64,000 nt of DNA from Streptomyces werraensis. Lineage in GTDB: Bacteria; Actinomycetota; Actinomycetes; Streptomycetales; Streptomycetaceae. Shown in pieces: positions 55,948 through 63,977 of this stretch. A model generated the notes under the pieces. That model was given only the letters and a program-made list of their open reading frames with translations, made no database searches and had not been told where the DNA came from. Every line of letters starts with the position of its first letter. Position 1 is the first letter of the stretch. The DNA lies in assembly GCA_014656175.1 (NCBI GenBank), contig BNBX01000003.1, positions 366,573 through 430,572 of the forward strand, given 5' to 3'. Made by a program: the position numbers and the translations under genes.

Positions 55948-56421
55948 GTGACCAAGCTGCTCCTGTCCCTCCACGTCCTGGCCGCCATCGTCGCAGTCGG
56001 TCCGGTGACCGTCGCAGCCAGCATGTTCCCGCCGGCCGTGCGCCGCGCGGCCCCGGCGGACGGGACGGACCCGGGCCCGCGCGCGGCCGGCGCCGTCGAG
56101 CTGCTCCACCGGATCTGCCGCGTGTACGCCGGACTCGGCGTGCTCGTGCCGGTGCTGGGGCTGGCGACCGGCCTCGCGATGGGTGTCCTCGGCGACGCCT
56201 GGCTCGTCGCCTCGGTGTTTCTCACCGCGGTCGCCGCCGGTACGCTCATCGCCCTCGTCCTCCCCCGTCAGGACGAACTCGTCGCGCAGGTGACCGCGCG
56301 ACGGCCCGTCGATCACCGCAGCACGGTCCAACTCGCCATGTTCACGGGCGTGTTCAACCTGCTCTGGGCGACCGTCACCGTCCTGATGATCGTCCGTCCC
56401 GGCTCCACGACGGGCGCCTGA
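55948..56421 (+). CDS. Small integral membrane protein, DUF2269-like
   Basis: A 157-residue protein with four predicted membrane segments (LLLSLHVLAAIVAVGPVTVA; YAGLGVLVPVLGLATGLAMG; LVASVFLTAVAAGTLIALVL; AMFTGVFNLLWATVTVLMIV). The opening His and the overall layout match DUF2269-like proteins, which have no proven role. Start GTG 55948 with AAGGAAAG upstream. It is divergent from the GlxA-type regulator gene, so it is probably regulated by it. Confidence 0.82.
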   Translation: MTKLLLSLHVLAAIVAVGPVTVAASMFPPAVRRAAPADGTDPGPRAAGAVELLHRICRVYAGLGVLVPVLGLATGLAMGVLGDAWLVASVFLTAVAAGTLIALVLPRQDELVAQVTARRPVDHRSTVQLAMFTGVFNLLWATVTVLMIVRPGSTTGA

Positions 56422-56514
56422 CGCCCGGAACGCCCACTTCACCCCCGTTGGCCGCATACACTCGGCAGTCGCGGCCCCGCACCGGGGACGCCGAGGAGAA
56501 AGGCGCGTTGTCGG

Positions 56515-56733
56515 GTGTTCCAGGATTCCCCCATCTACGACCGACTCATCGCGGAGTGCGGCGACGTGCCCGCACAGGTCCGCCGCGAGGCCGAACGCGT
56601 GAACAGGGAACTGGAGTCGGTCATGCGGCCCCTGCAGTCGCCCGGCTACGGCTCCGGCCTCGACCGGCCGCAGCAGGCCCCCGGCAACGGCTGGCAGCGC
56701 GCCGCCCTGCTGCCCGGACCCCGGCCGCACTGA
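56515..56733 (+). CDS. Small hypothetical protein, 72 residues
   Basis: A 72-residue soluble protein. A helical N-terminus (FQDSPIYDRLIAECGDVPAQ, VRREAERVNRELESVMRPLQ) precedes a Gly/Pro-rich tail. The AGGAGAAAGG site lies about 20 bases before GTG 56515, a little far, so the start is uncertain. It is convergent with tgmB and ends 39 bases from it. There is no known link to the RiPP genes. It could be a conserved Streptomyces gene; no family is recognised. Confidence 0.55.
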   Translation: MFQDSPIYDRLIAECGDVPAQVRREAERVNRELESVMRPLQSPGYGSGLDRPQQAPGNGWQRAALLPGPRPH

Positions 56734-56772
56734 CGCGCGCGCACATGCCCTCGTCGGTGCGGTGACCGGGGC

Positions 56773-57756
56773 TCACCGCACCGTGGTGACCGAACCGGCC
56801 GGTTCTGCCGGCTCCTCGGGGACGGGACGGGACAGCCATTGCGCGATGGTCCGCGCGATCGGCTGTTCCGTCTCCACCTCGACGAACCCGAACTGCCCCG
56901 ACTGGTTGCACTCCAGGAACCACCAGGTCCCGTCCGCGTCCTCCGCGAAGTCGAAGGCCCCGTACGCCAGTTCCGCCCGGCGCATGTAGTCGAGCACGGC
57001 GTCCGCGATGCGCGGGGGGACCTCCGCCGGCTCCCACGGCGGTCCGGGCGCGGCGAACCGCACGTCCACCACCTGGGGATCGGCGTCCCGCGCCGTCGTC
57101 TTGCGGGCTGCCAGCAGCACGTCGCCCACCACGGTGAGCCGGATGTCCGCCCGCTTGGCGATCCGCCGCTGCAGCAGCGTCGGCCCGTAGGCCACCGCCG
57201 AGAAGTCCGTGTCCGGCGCCACCCTGCTCGTCGGCACGGCCCGCGGCGGATCCTGCGGATGCGCCCCCGACACCGGCTTGACCACCAGATCCGGGAACCG
57301 CTCCGCGAACTCCCGCGCCGCGCGCGGGAACGTCGTGATCACCGTCGCCGGCACGGGCAGCCCGCAGCGCTGGGCCAGGCGCAGCTGCCACGGCTTGTGG
57401 CGGGCCTGTCGTGCGGCGTCCGGGTGGTTCATCCATCGCGCGTCGCAGCCGCGCAGCATGCCGTAGAGGGCCTGGGACGCCTCTTCGGTCAGCCACGCGG
57501 ACGGCTGCGGGGCGCGCTCGGCCGGAGTGCCGGGGCGGCGCACCCACACCGACCGCAGCCCGCCGATGCTCACCAGTCGTCCGCCGGCGGACAGATGGCC
57601 GCGGAACCGGCCGTGGACGTACTCGCCGGACAGCGAGACGCCACCGGTGAGATCGGCGGGGTCGAGACGGACCACCGGCACCCCTGCGCCGTTCAGATGG
57701 ACCACCACCATGTCGGCGGTCACATCCTCCTCGCAGGTGAGGATCAGCACGGTCAT
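56773..57756 (-). CDS. tgmB: Graspetide ATP-grasp ligase (RiPP maturase)
   Basis: A 327-residue ATP-grasp enzyme of the peptide-maturase type. Residues 1-120 form the N-terminal binding region (VLILTCEEDVTADMVVVHLN, VWVRRPG). The grasp domain has the phosphate Lys in VVKPVSG, LLQRRIAKRADIRLTVVGDV, AELAYGAFDFAED, and the metal site WFLECNQSGQFGFVEVE, matching the xNPxGQW pattern of microviridin-type ligases. It forms ester or amide bonds between acid side chains and Thr/Ser/Lys of the precursor. It follows tgmA by 16 bases, one transcript. No methyltransferase is next to it. The class is confident; the product ring pattern is not known. Confidence 0.92.
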   Translation of the reverse strand: MTVLILTCEEDVTADMVVVHLNGAGVPVVRLDPADLTGGVSLSGEYVHGRFRGHLSAGGRLVSIGGLRSVWVRRPGTPAERAPQPSAWLTEEASQALYGMLRGCDARWMNHPDAARQARHKPWQLRLAQRCGLPVPATVITTFPRAAREFAERFPDLVVKPVSGAHPQDPPRAVPTSRVAPDTDFSAVAYGPTLLQRRIAKRADIRLTVVGDVLLAARKTTARDADPQVVDVRFAAPGPPWEPAEVPPRIADAVLDYMRRAELAYGAFDFAEDADGTWWFLECNQSGQFGFVEVETEQPIARTIAQWLSRPVPEEPAEPAGSVTTVR

Positions 57757-57772
57757 GGTCTACGGTCCGCGT

Positions 57773-57964
57773 TCAGTCGTCGAAGTGGGTCTTGGAGCCC
57801 GCGGTGGACGTGGTCGTCCCCACCTCGCGCAACAGGGCGTGGTCGCAGGCCGCGATCCGCCCGTCGCCGAGAACGTTCAACTGCAGTCCGGAGTCATACG
57901 CATACGGAGTGGCAACGGCCAACTCCACCGCCGGACGGGCGTAGTTGAGCGCGAACGGTTGCAT
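57773..57964 (-). CDS. tgmA: Graspetide precursor peptide
   Basis: A 63-residue precursor. The start at ATG 57964 is fixed by a strong GAGGGAGAGACG site. The leader begins MQPFALNYARPAVELAVATP, where PFALNYARP is like the PFxL motif that docks to ATP-grasp enzymes. The core is the C-terminal TTTSTAGSKTHFDD (residues 50-63): six Thr/Ser and one Lys as possible donors, and only two acids, Asp62 and Asp63, as acceptors. That would allow at most two rings. The family of ATP-grasp-modified RiPP precursors is recognised by this layout; the ring pattern and bioactivity are inference. It is encoded directly before tgmB. Confidence 0.9.
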   Translation of the reverse strand: MQPFALNYARPAVELAVATPYAYDSGLQLNVLGDGRIAACDHALLREVGTTTSTAGSKTHFDD

Positions 57965-58053
57965 CGTCTCTCCCTCGTCGGTGCTGCGCCGATCAGGCAA
58001 CGGCCCTCTGTGCGCCGCCGCTTGGTCCGCCGACTTGCGTTGGCTTCCAGAGA

Positions 58054-58084
58054 CTTATACGAATCGAACGGGTGGTTGGTTTCC
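58054..58084 (-). promoter_or_regulatory. Promoter candidate for tgmA
   Basis: On the minus strand, TATAAG (58059-58054) is a 5/6 match to a -10 hexamer, about 90 bases before the tgmA start. GGAAAC (58084-58079) lies 18 bases upstream of the overlapping GTATAA and is like an ECF -35. The patch is AT-rich. The sigma factor is not settled. Confidence 0.45.
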
Positions 58085-58414
58085 TCACGGAGCGTAATCG
58101 TCGGCGGGTTGTCGTCCCGAGCGCCTTCCGGGCACTCCGGGCGTCCCCGCGCCGACGGAACCACGTATGGTGCGCAGAGCGAGCAGCAGGACCCCTATGT
58201 CGTCCAGATACACCGGGTCGGGCACGAGATCGGCCGGTAGCACCAGGTAGAGCACCGCACCCCAGAACACCCAGCGGGGCCCGGTGGGCAGTCCCGCCCG
58301 CCGCAACTCCCGCCGTGTGCGGACCAGACGGACCAGCACGGCCACGGCGCCCGCCAGCACCAGGGCCGCGAGGACCGCGACGCCCCACACCACGGTCGTT
58401 GTGTCCAAGGTCAC
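58085..58414 (-). CDS. DUF1232 (YkvA-like) membrane protein
   Basis: A 109-residue protein. An N-terminal membrane helix (VVWGVAVLAALVLAGAVAVL) precedes the DUF1232 core with YLVLPADLVPDPVYLDDIGV. Such proteins are small membrane proteins of unknown role. GTG 58414 has a strong GGGAGGAGGG site. It lies upstream of tgmA on the same strand, with a 120-base gap that holds a promoter-like element, so it need not be part of the RiPP transcript. Confidence 0.85.
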   Translation of the reverse strand: MTLDTTTVVWGVAVLAALVLAGAVAVLVRLVRTRRELRRAGLPTGPRWVFWGAVLYLVLPADLVPDPVYLDDIGVLLLALRTIRGSVGAGTPGVPGRRSGRQPADDYAP

Positions 58415-58655
58415 TGCCCTCCTCCCGGTGGCCGCGTGGTGCGGCCTCGCCTCCCGGCACAGTCCTCGAGGAAACGGATTCCCGTTCCGGCCCCCGGTAT
58501 GGCGGCGGGGACCGGCCATGCGCGCTCGCGACCGTTGCCCCGTGAACAACACGCGAAACACGGAATCGTCGCAGGTCATCCCTGCGGCTCAGTCAAGTGG
58601 CAGCACGCGGTGGGGGAGCCTAGTAATGGTCATCAGTCTTCCCCTGGAGTCGATC

Positions 58656-60179
58656 ATGACCACTTTCTCCTCGTCCTCCTCCAACGAACCCGGCATACCG
58701 GTGGATACGGCCGCGGCGCCGCCCGTCGGCACGACGGGCACCGCGACCGGCGCGCACCGGCCCGAACCGGCCTGGGCGCGCCACCGGACGGCGGACCACA
58801 CGGCTCCGGCCGACGCGCGGTACGCGGCCGACGCGGGCGTGGACACCGCACCCCCACGCCATCCGTCCGGGACGGACCGCACGGCCCCGCAGGCCGACGC
58901 CGGCCACCCCCGCGATCCCGTGCACGGCAACCATCCGCGCGATCCGGTCGAGCGGCCGCGCGAACGCGCCGCGGCCGAAGGGCCCCGGGACCCGGTGGCG
59001 ACGGTCGATCTGGTGGATCCCGTCGACACCCCGGGGGAGCCCGTGAGGGAGCCGGGGGAGCCGCACCGCCTCGGTGACGCGTCGGACCCCGCCGGGCCAC
59101 CTGGTGCGGCGACCAGGACTGCCGGGCGGGTGTACGCCGATCCGGTCACCGATCTCGTGCACGCCGCCGTGTCCGACCGCCCCCTCGAGGAGGTCGTCGA
59201 CCTCATCACCGCGCTCGAACGGTCGCCCGAGCACACCCGCGCCGTCGTCGACGCGCTGCGCGCCGCCGGCGTCGACCGGTCCGTGGAGGACGTCACCCGG
59301 CTGGTCGCCCTGCTGACCCGGCCGCCCCGTGACGCCGCCAGCGCGGACGAGACGATCCGCGCGGCCGCCGCCCACCGCTCGGTGGAGGACGTCACCCTCC
59401 TCGTCGCGCTCCTGCACAACGAGCCCCTCGCGCCGCACTGCCGCGAGGAGGCCCTGCGCGCCGCCGCCACCGGCCGGTCCGTCGACGAACTGGTCGAGCT
59501 GATCGACCGTCTGGCCGCCCACCGTCCCCCCGAGCACCTCCTCCGCGCGGCCGCCGCGGAGGCGGCACCGCCCGCGCAGGAGACGGAAGGCCGAGGCGAG
59601 CCACGGCAGACCCCCCGGCCCGGGCCGGAACGCACCCCGGCGGCCCGTGGCGGCGCGCCGCGGATCGGGCGCCGTCGCCCCGCCGTCCGCCGCACCCCGC
59701 GGCCGGCCCCCCGTCCCCGCACCGCCGCGCGCACCCGCGTCTCACGGCCCGTGCCTCGGTCGGCGATCTGGACGAGCTGGCTGGCCGCTGTCGCCCTCGC
59801 GGTCTGCGCGGTGACCCATTTCCCGCTGCGACGTGACGGTGTGTCACTCGACGTCCACGCCACCGCCGTCGGCCTGTCCGTGCTGTGCACGGTGCTGGCG
59901 CTGATCCTCGTCGTGCGTCCCGCGGTGGTCGTGCTCGCGGCGGGGGTCGTGGCGGCGACGGTGCCGGCCGTCGCCCACGCCTACGGCGGCTCGTTCACCG
60001 AGGCCACCCTGCCGAGGGCGGTCGGCCTGGCGCTCGCCCCGGACTGGCTCGCCACCTCGGCGGCGATAGCGGCGGCACTGCTGGCCCTGGCGGCGCTGGT
60101 GGTCCGCGTGGCCACCCCGCCCCCGGGCACCCGCTGGTCCCCGTGGCCCCCGGCGGAACCTCACCAGGTCACGGACTGA
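58656..60179 (+). CDS. Large protein with tandem helical repeats and membrane C-terminus
   Basis: A 507-residue protein without a recognised family. The first ~165 residues are disordered, rich in Asp, Arg, Pro and Ala (HPRDPVHGNHPRDPVERPRE). Then come four helical repeats of 33-37 residues with a shared start (DRPLEEVVDLITALE; DRSVEDVTRLVALL; HRSVEDVTLLVALL; GRSVDELVELIDRL). A Pro/Arg-rich linker (PRPAPRPRTAARTRVS) follows, then four membrane segments (WTSWLAAVALAVCAVTHFPL; LSVLCTVLALILVV; VVVLAAGVVAATVPAVAHAY; TSAAIAAALLALAALVVRVA). The repeat may bind protein or nucleic acid. ATG 58656 with GGAG upstream; ATG 58626 is possible. Function unknown. Confidence 0.75.
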   Translation: MTTFSSSSSNEPGIPVDTAAAPPVGTTGTATGAHRPEPAWARHRTADHTAPADARYAADAGVDTAPPRHPSGTDRTAPQADAGHPRDPVHGNHPRDPVERPRERAAAEGPRDPVATVDLVDPVDTPGEPVREPGEPHRLGDASDPAGPPGAATRTAGRVYADPVTDLVHAAVSDRPLEEVVDLITALERSPEHTRAVVDALRAAGVDRSVEDVTRLVALLTRPPRDAASADETIRAAAAHRSVEDVTLLVALLHNEPLAPHCREEALRAAATGRSVDELVELIDRLAAHRPPEHLLRAAAAEAAPPAQETEGRGEPRQTPRPGPERTPAARGGAPRIGRRRPAVRRTPRPAPRPRTAARTRVSRPVPRSAIWTSWLAAVALAVCAVTHFPLRRDGVSLDVHATAVGLSVLCTVLALILVVRPAVVVLAAGVVAATVPAVAHAYGGSFTEATLPRAVGLALAPDWLATSAAIAAALLALAALVVRVATPPPGTRWSPWPPAEPHQVTD

Positions 60180-60260
60180 CCGGCCGACGCCGGTGCGGGC
60201 GGTGGGCGGAGGAGACACCTACGGGGTGACCCTCCACCGCCCGCCGGCCGCGCCCACAGC

Positions 60261-60355
60261 TTGTCCGAAGGTTCCGCTTCCGGTTCGGGCGCCGGAACCC
60301 CCTCGTGCGAAGAAAGCCCGCCGCGGCGGGACGCGCCGTGCTTCGGGCGCTCCGG
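60261..60355 (-). pseudogene. Degraded duplicate of the adjacent gene's 3' end
   Basis: These 95 bases align without gaps to 60576-60670, 315 bases away, with only three mismatches in the first 36 bases. Read on the minus strand, the copy gives GASRRGGLSSHEGVPAPEPE and then AEPSDKL, against GGSRRGRPSPGETTPAPDPE and AEPSGKG at the C-terminus of the 395-residue protein. The copy lacks a stop at the matching place and no start is left, so it is a relic of a duplicated tail. Confidence 0.8.
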
Positions 60356-60516
60356 CCTGACGCTGTGCGCCGCATCGCCCGGCCCATGTCGCGCCGCGCT
60401 CCCCGGGGCGACCCGCCTCTCCCCAAGGCCACCGCCCGGCGGAACGCCGTGTCATCCTCTGCCCCGGGGCCCGGGCTTCTCCTCCGGGCGGCCGTCCGCG
60501 GCGGAACCCCGTCAGG

Positions 60517-60538
60517 CCTCGCGCGCTGCAGCGCGAGG
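60517..60538. terminator. Hairpin downstream of the 395-residue protein gene
   Basis: CCTCGCGC (60517-60524) with GCGCGAGG (60531-60538), 6-base loop GCTGCA, about 30 bases past the minus-strand stop at 60569. It also lies downstream of the plus-strand membrane protein gene. Confidence 0.6.
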
Positions 60539-60568
60539 GCCTGCGCCCCCCTCCACCGCCTGCCCGGC

Positions 60569-61756
60569 TCACCCCTTGCCCGACGGTTCCGCTTCCGGGT
60601 CGGGCGCCGGGGTCGTCTCCCCCGGGGAGGGGCGGCCGCGGCGGGAACCGCCCGGCTTCAGGCGCTCCAGTGTGCGGGTCAGCTGCTGGAGCGGGGCAGG
60701 GGTCCGTGGGCGCGGCGGCTGTGCGGCCGGGGGCGGTGGGGCGAGTCCCGTCTCCCGGTAGGCGGCCAGCGCCTCGTGGGCGCGTTCGGCGGCCTCGCGG
60801 TACAGGTCGCGGGACTTCGTCATCGCGTCCAGCGCCTCGGCGTACATCGCCACCAGTGCCCGCTCCCGTTCCAGTTCCTCCGCGAGGGTGAGCAGGTGCC
60901 AGTCCTCGCGCAGCGCCGTCAGCGCGTCCTCGGCCCGCTCGGGGAGCTCCCTCGGCAGCGCGTCGTAGCGCAGTACCGCGTCCACCAGGTCCGTGGGCTC
61001 GGTGCCGTCGAGGAACACCGCGCGCACGGCGAAGGCGTCCGGCTCGTACCCCTCGGGGACCGGACGGCCGGGCAGCACCGCCGCGCCGCCTCGCGGGACC
61101 TCCACGTCGAACTCCCGCAGCGCCCAGTTCGTCACCCGCGCCTGCTGCGGGGTGGCCCGGTGCTCGACGACCCGGTGCCGCAGCCCCGGCGGCAGCCAGT
61201 GCGCGAGCGGGACGTGACCGCGCTCGTCCGGGGTCATCGCCTCGTGGACGACGACGTGGACGTACCAGGGGTCGCGGGCGCAGTCCCGCAGCCGGCGCCG
61301 TACGTCCTTGTCGTCCTCCGGGAGCGGGTTGATCTCGCCGGGGCGCAGTCCCGACGCCGGGTCGTGGTTCCAGGCCGCGTCAGGCTCCTGCGGCCAGAAC
61401 ATCGTGACCGGGGACGGCCAGGCGGGGTCCCAGGGGCGTTCCGCCTCGGCGACCAGGAGCCAGTCGCGGTCCGGCCTCCTCGCTCCGGCGGGGGAGAGGA
61501 CCAGGCGGGCGCGGACCGTGACGCCGTCGCCGACCCGCGTCCGGGACTCGAACACCAGGTCGGGCTTGGTGTCGTCCGCCGGGAGCTCCAGGAAGTCGTC
61601 GATGGTCCCGGCGTCCTTGAGGGCGGAGAGGCTGCGCCGGAGCGTCTCGTCGGCCCGCTCCCCGACGTGGCGGCCGCGGATCGTCCGGACGGTGGGAGGG
61701 ACGGTGGGGCGGGCTGTGGCAGAGATCGGCATGGGTCCAGTCGTCAGCGGGGGCAC
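60569..61756 (-). CDS. Uncharacterised protein with coiled-coil region
   Basis: A 395-residue soluble protein. The N-terminal and central parts (ERPWDPAWPSPVTMFWPQEP, DPWYVHVVVHEAMTPDERGH, VVEHRATPQQARVTNWALRE) have no family I can name. A helical, probably coiled-coil part follows (ELERERALVAMYAEALDAMT, KSRDLYREAAERAHEALAAY), and the C-terminus is a disordered Pro/Arg tail. The protein looks like a stress or effector-domain protein of Streptomyces with several conserved Trp and His. GTG 61756 with GAAGG upstream is used; ATG 61732 is possible. A decayed copy of its tail lies downstream. Confidence 0.75.
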   Translation of the reverse strand: MPPLTTGPMPISATARPTVPPTVRTIRGRHVGERADETLRRSLSALKDAGTIDDFLELPADDTKPDLVFESRTRVGDGVTVRARLVLSPAGARRPDRDWLLVAEAERPWDPAWPSPVTMFWPQEPDAAWNHDPASGLRPGEINPLPEDDKDVRRRLRDCARDPWYVHVVVHEAMTPDERGHVPLAHWLPPGLRHRVVEHRATPQQARVTNWALREFDVEVPRGGAAVLPGRPVPEGYEPDAFAVRAVFLDGTEPTDLVDAVLRYDALPRELPERAEDALTALREDWHLLTLAEELERERALVAMYAEALDAMTKSRDLYREAAERAHEALAAYRETGLAPPPPAAQPPRPRTPAPLQQLTRTLERLKPGGSRRGRPSPGETTPAPDPEAEPSGKG

Positions 61757-62161
61757 GTGCTGCCTTCAGTATCGTCGTCCGCGCCCGGGGACGGGACGCC
61801 GGGTTCCGCCGTACGGCGTGCCCGGCCCGCGGACGGCTCGCCCGGACGGCCGACACCCCGGGCGGCACACACCGGGTGACGCGCGGGGCGGCGCGTACGG
61901 GATGTGTGCCGCGCACACAGCGACGCCCCTTCTCCCGGGAGCCACCGCCCGCACGTCTGTTCCCTCGCGCCGTCCGGAACCGCCCGTGCGAGCCCCGCGT
62001 CCCGCCCCGCACCGGGAGCGAGAAGCGCGGACCTTATCAGCGTCCCGACGCCCTTGTCGCATATTCCACGGGAAATCGCCGAAGCCCTCACCTGGATCGA
62101 GCACACACCGTAGCGTCGACGTCACGTTCGCGGTACAGCCGTGCGAGGAGGGGGATCCGGC
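61757..62161. other. 405-base divergent intergenic region
   Basis: No gene seen. It holds promoters for the minus-strand 395-residue protein and the plus-strand roadblock operon. An AT-rich patch near 62061-62074 has TTCC-acg-GGAA. Promoter elements are not clear by eye. Confidence 0.5.
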
Positions 62162-62554
62162 GTGCCCGGAATCGACGAGAGTCTGTTGGAAGCCATGCGA
62201 CTGCCCGGGGCACGTGGCGCCCTGGTGGTCGACTGGATCAGCGGGCTCGCCCTGGGCGCAGTGGGGGAGGCGCCGGGCGGCGACGTGGAGGCGACCGCCG
62301 CCGAGACCGCCGAACTGGCCCGCCTGGCGATGGAGAGCGGCGCCCTCGCCCCCGCGCACGCCGGCCAGGGCGGGGAACCGCCCGTGGAGGACCTGATCCT
62401 CACCACCGCGGACGCCTTCCACCTGCTGCGGTTCGTCGTCACCACCTTCGACAGCACGGTCTTCCTGTTCCTGTCGCTGGACCGCGCCGACGGCAACCTC
62501 GCCCTGGCCCGCATCCGGCTGGCCGAGATGGCGGACCGGATGGTGCTCGGATGA
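62162..62554 (+). CDS. Roadblock/LC7-like protein (MglB type)
   Basis: A 130-residue protein with the roadblock fold: GARGALVVDWISGLALGAVG, a long helix (TAAETAELARLAMESGALAP), IEDLIL-like EDLILTTADAFHLLRFV, and VFLFLSLDRADGNLALARIR. Such proteins form dimers that act with Ras-like GTPases (MglA). GTG 62162 has a GAGGAGGGGG site. It overlaps the next gene by 4 bases (ATGA), so it is the first gene of a coupled operon. Confidence 0.85.
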   Translation: MPGIDESLLEAMRLPGARGALVVDWISGLALGAVGEAPGGDVEATAAETAELARLAMESGALAPAHAGQGGEPPVEDLILTTADAFHLLRFVVTTFDSTVFLFLSLDRADGNLALARIRLAEMADRMVLG

Positions 62555-63333
62555 CCGCTGCCGCCGCCCGCGCGGACGGATCCGCCCCCGAACTGCTGGA
62601 CGCCCTCGCCGCCGACCGGGCCACCGGGGCGCTCACCACCCGCTCCGGAATCTTCTACCTCGCCGCCGGACACGTGGTCCACGTCGAGTCCGCCCACAGC
62701 CCCGCCCTCGGCGACCTGCTCACACGCAGCGGCGCCCTCGCCCCGGCCGGCTGGTGGGAGGCCGTCGAGCGGGCCGGCGCCCGGCAGCGGGTGGGCCGCC
62801 AGCTCGTCGACAGCGGACGCCTCACCGCCGGCGCCCTCGAACTCGCCCACCTGGGCGCGCTGTTCGACGCCGCATACTTCGCGCTCGCCCACGACGGCAC
62901 CGCCCTGCGCTTCCGCCCCGGCGTCGCGCACTGGCTCGGCGCGGTCCGCCCCGTGACCGTCGCGACCGTGCTGCGCGAGTCGTACCGCCGCCGCGCCCTG
63001 CTGGATCGCATCTGGCCCGACGCGGCCGTCGACACCGCGCCGCTCGCGCGGACCCCCGACGCCGACCCGGCCGTGCTGCCGCCCCGCAGGGGCCGCGCGC
63101 TCGCCCTGGTCGACGGCGGACGCACCGCGGCGCAGATCGCCTCCGCCCTCGCCCACCGCACCTTCCACACCCTCGTCGAACTGCGCCGGCTGGCCGCCGA
63201 CGGACTGGTCGCCCCCGCACCCCCCGCGCCCGCCCCGCCCGTCCACCCCGTCCCCGGCGCGGGCCGCGCCGACTGGGACGAGCCCGACACAGCGCTGCTG
63301 AGACGGCTCCTGGACGCCTTGGAGGCACTGTGA
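62551..63333 (+). CDS. DUF4388/PATAN-like protein in roadblock operon
   Basis: A 260-residue protein. The N-terminal half looks like a DUF4388/PATAN-type domain (TGALTTRSGIFYLAAGHVVH, VESAHSPALGDLLTRSGALA, VGRQLVDSGRLTAGALELAH). Its C-terminal half has a helical region (GRALALVDGGRTAAQIASAL, then RTFHTLVELRRLAADGLVAP), like a small winged helix, and a Pro-rich tail. ATG 62551 overlaps the roadblock stop by 4 bases. DUF4388 proteins occur with GTPase-based signalling. Its exact role here is unknown. Confidence 0.75.
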   Translation: MTAAAARADGSAPELLDALAADRATGALTTRSGIFYLAAGHVVHVESAHSPALGDLLTRSGALAPAGWWEAVERAGARQRVGRQLVDSGRLTAGALELAHLGALFDAAYFALAHDGTALRFRPGVAHWLGAVRPVTVATVLRESYRRRALLDRIWPDAAVDTAPLARTPDADPAVLPPRRGRALALVDGGRTAAQIASALAHRTFHTLVELRRLAADGLVAPAPPAPAPPVHPVPGAGRADWDEPDTALLRRLLDALEAL

Positions 63334-63371
63334 TCCGCACGCGCCGGCAGCGTGCCGAAAGGAGACTGCTC

Positions 63372-63884
63372 ATGGCCGTCGAGACCGACGTGCTGGACGA
63401 ACTGCGTCGGCTCCGCACCCGCGTCCCGCGGCTGGCGGGCTCCCTCGCGGCCACCGTCGACGGACTCGTCCTCGCCCACGACGTGCCCGCCACCGAACCC
63501 GAGGGGCTCGCCGCGCTCACCGCCGCCGCGCTCGGCGTCGCCCACCGGATGACGGACGCCGCCGGACGCGGAGACTTCCGCGAACTACTGGTCCGCGGCG
63601 CCCACGGCTACATCGCGACCTACGCGGCCGGCACCACCGCCGTCCTCACCCTCCTCGCCGACGACCGCGTCAACGTCGGCCGGCTCCACCTGGAGGGCCG
63701 CCGCAGCGGCGCCCGGATCGCGGAACTGGTCGACGCCCGCATCGGCCCCGGCGGCGGACGCCACGCCGACCGGCCCGCCGCAGGCGACGGCGCCCCCGAC
63801 CCCGTCGACCGGTCCCGGCCCATCGGCACCCTCCCCGTACGCACCCCGCAGCGTCCCGCCCACCGGCCGCGGACCGGCGGCTGA
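63372..63884 (+). CDS. Second roadblock-like protein
   Basis: A 170-residue protein with a roadblock-like region (LDELRRLRTRVPRLAGSLAA, TVDGLVLAHDVPATEPEGLA, LLVRGAHGYIATYAAGTTAV, LTLLADDRVNVGRLHLEGRR) and a disordered C-terminus. ATG 63372 is supported by an AAAGGAGA site; GTG 63330, overlapping the previous stop, would add 14 residues. It is the third gene of the operon and unlike the first roadblock protein in sequence. Function is inferred from fold only. Confidence 0.8.
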   Translation: MAVETDVLDELRRLRTRVPRLAGSLAATVDGLVLAHDVPATEPEGLAALTAAALGVAHRMTDAAGRGDFRELLVRGAHGYIATYAAGTTAVLTLLADDRVNVGRLHLEGRRSGARIAELVDARIGPGGGRHADRPAAGDGAPDPVDRSRPIGTLPVRTPQRPAHRPRTGG

Positions 63885-63977
63885 CCGGCGCCCACCGATC
63901 CCACCACCCGGCCGGACGCCCGCACACCGCCGGCGCCGGCCCGTACCACCCTTCACGATCCGGAAAGGACACCACCC

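Larger units (their letters stand above)
60180..60568. other. 389-base gap with a decayed gene-end duplication
   Basis: No real coding frame. It holds a 95-bp copy of the 3' end of the next gene (60261-60355), scattered related fragments (for example around 60482-60520) and an 8-bp-stem hairpin (60517-60538). Confidence 0.7.
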
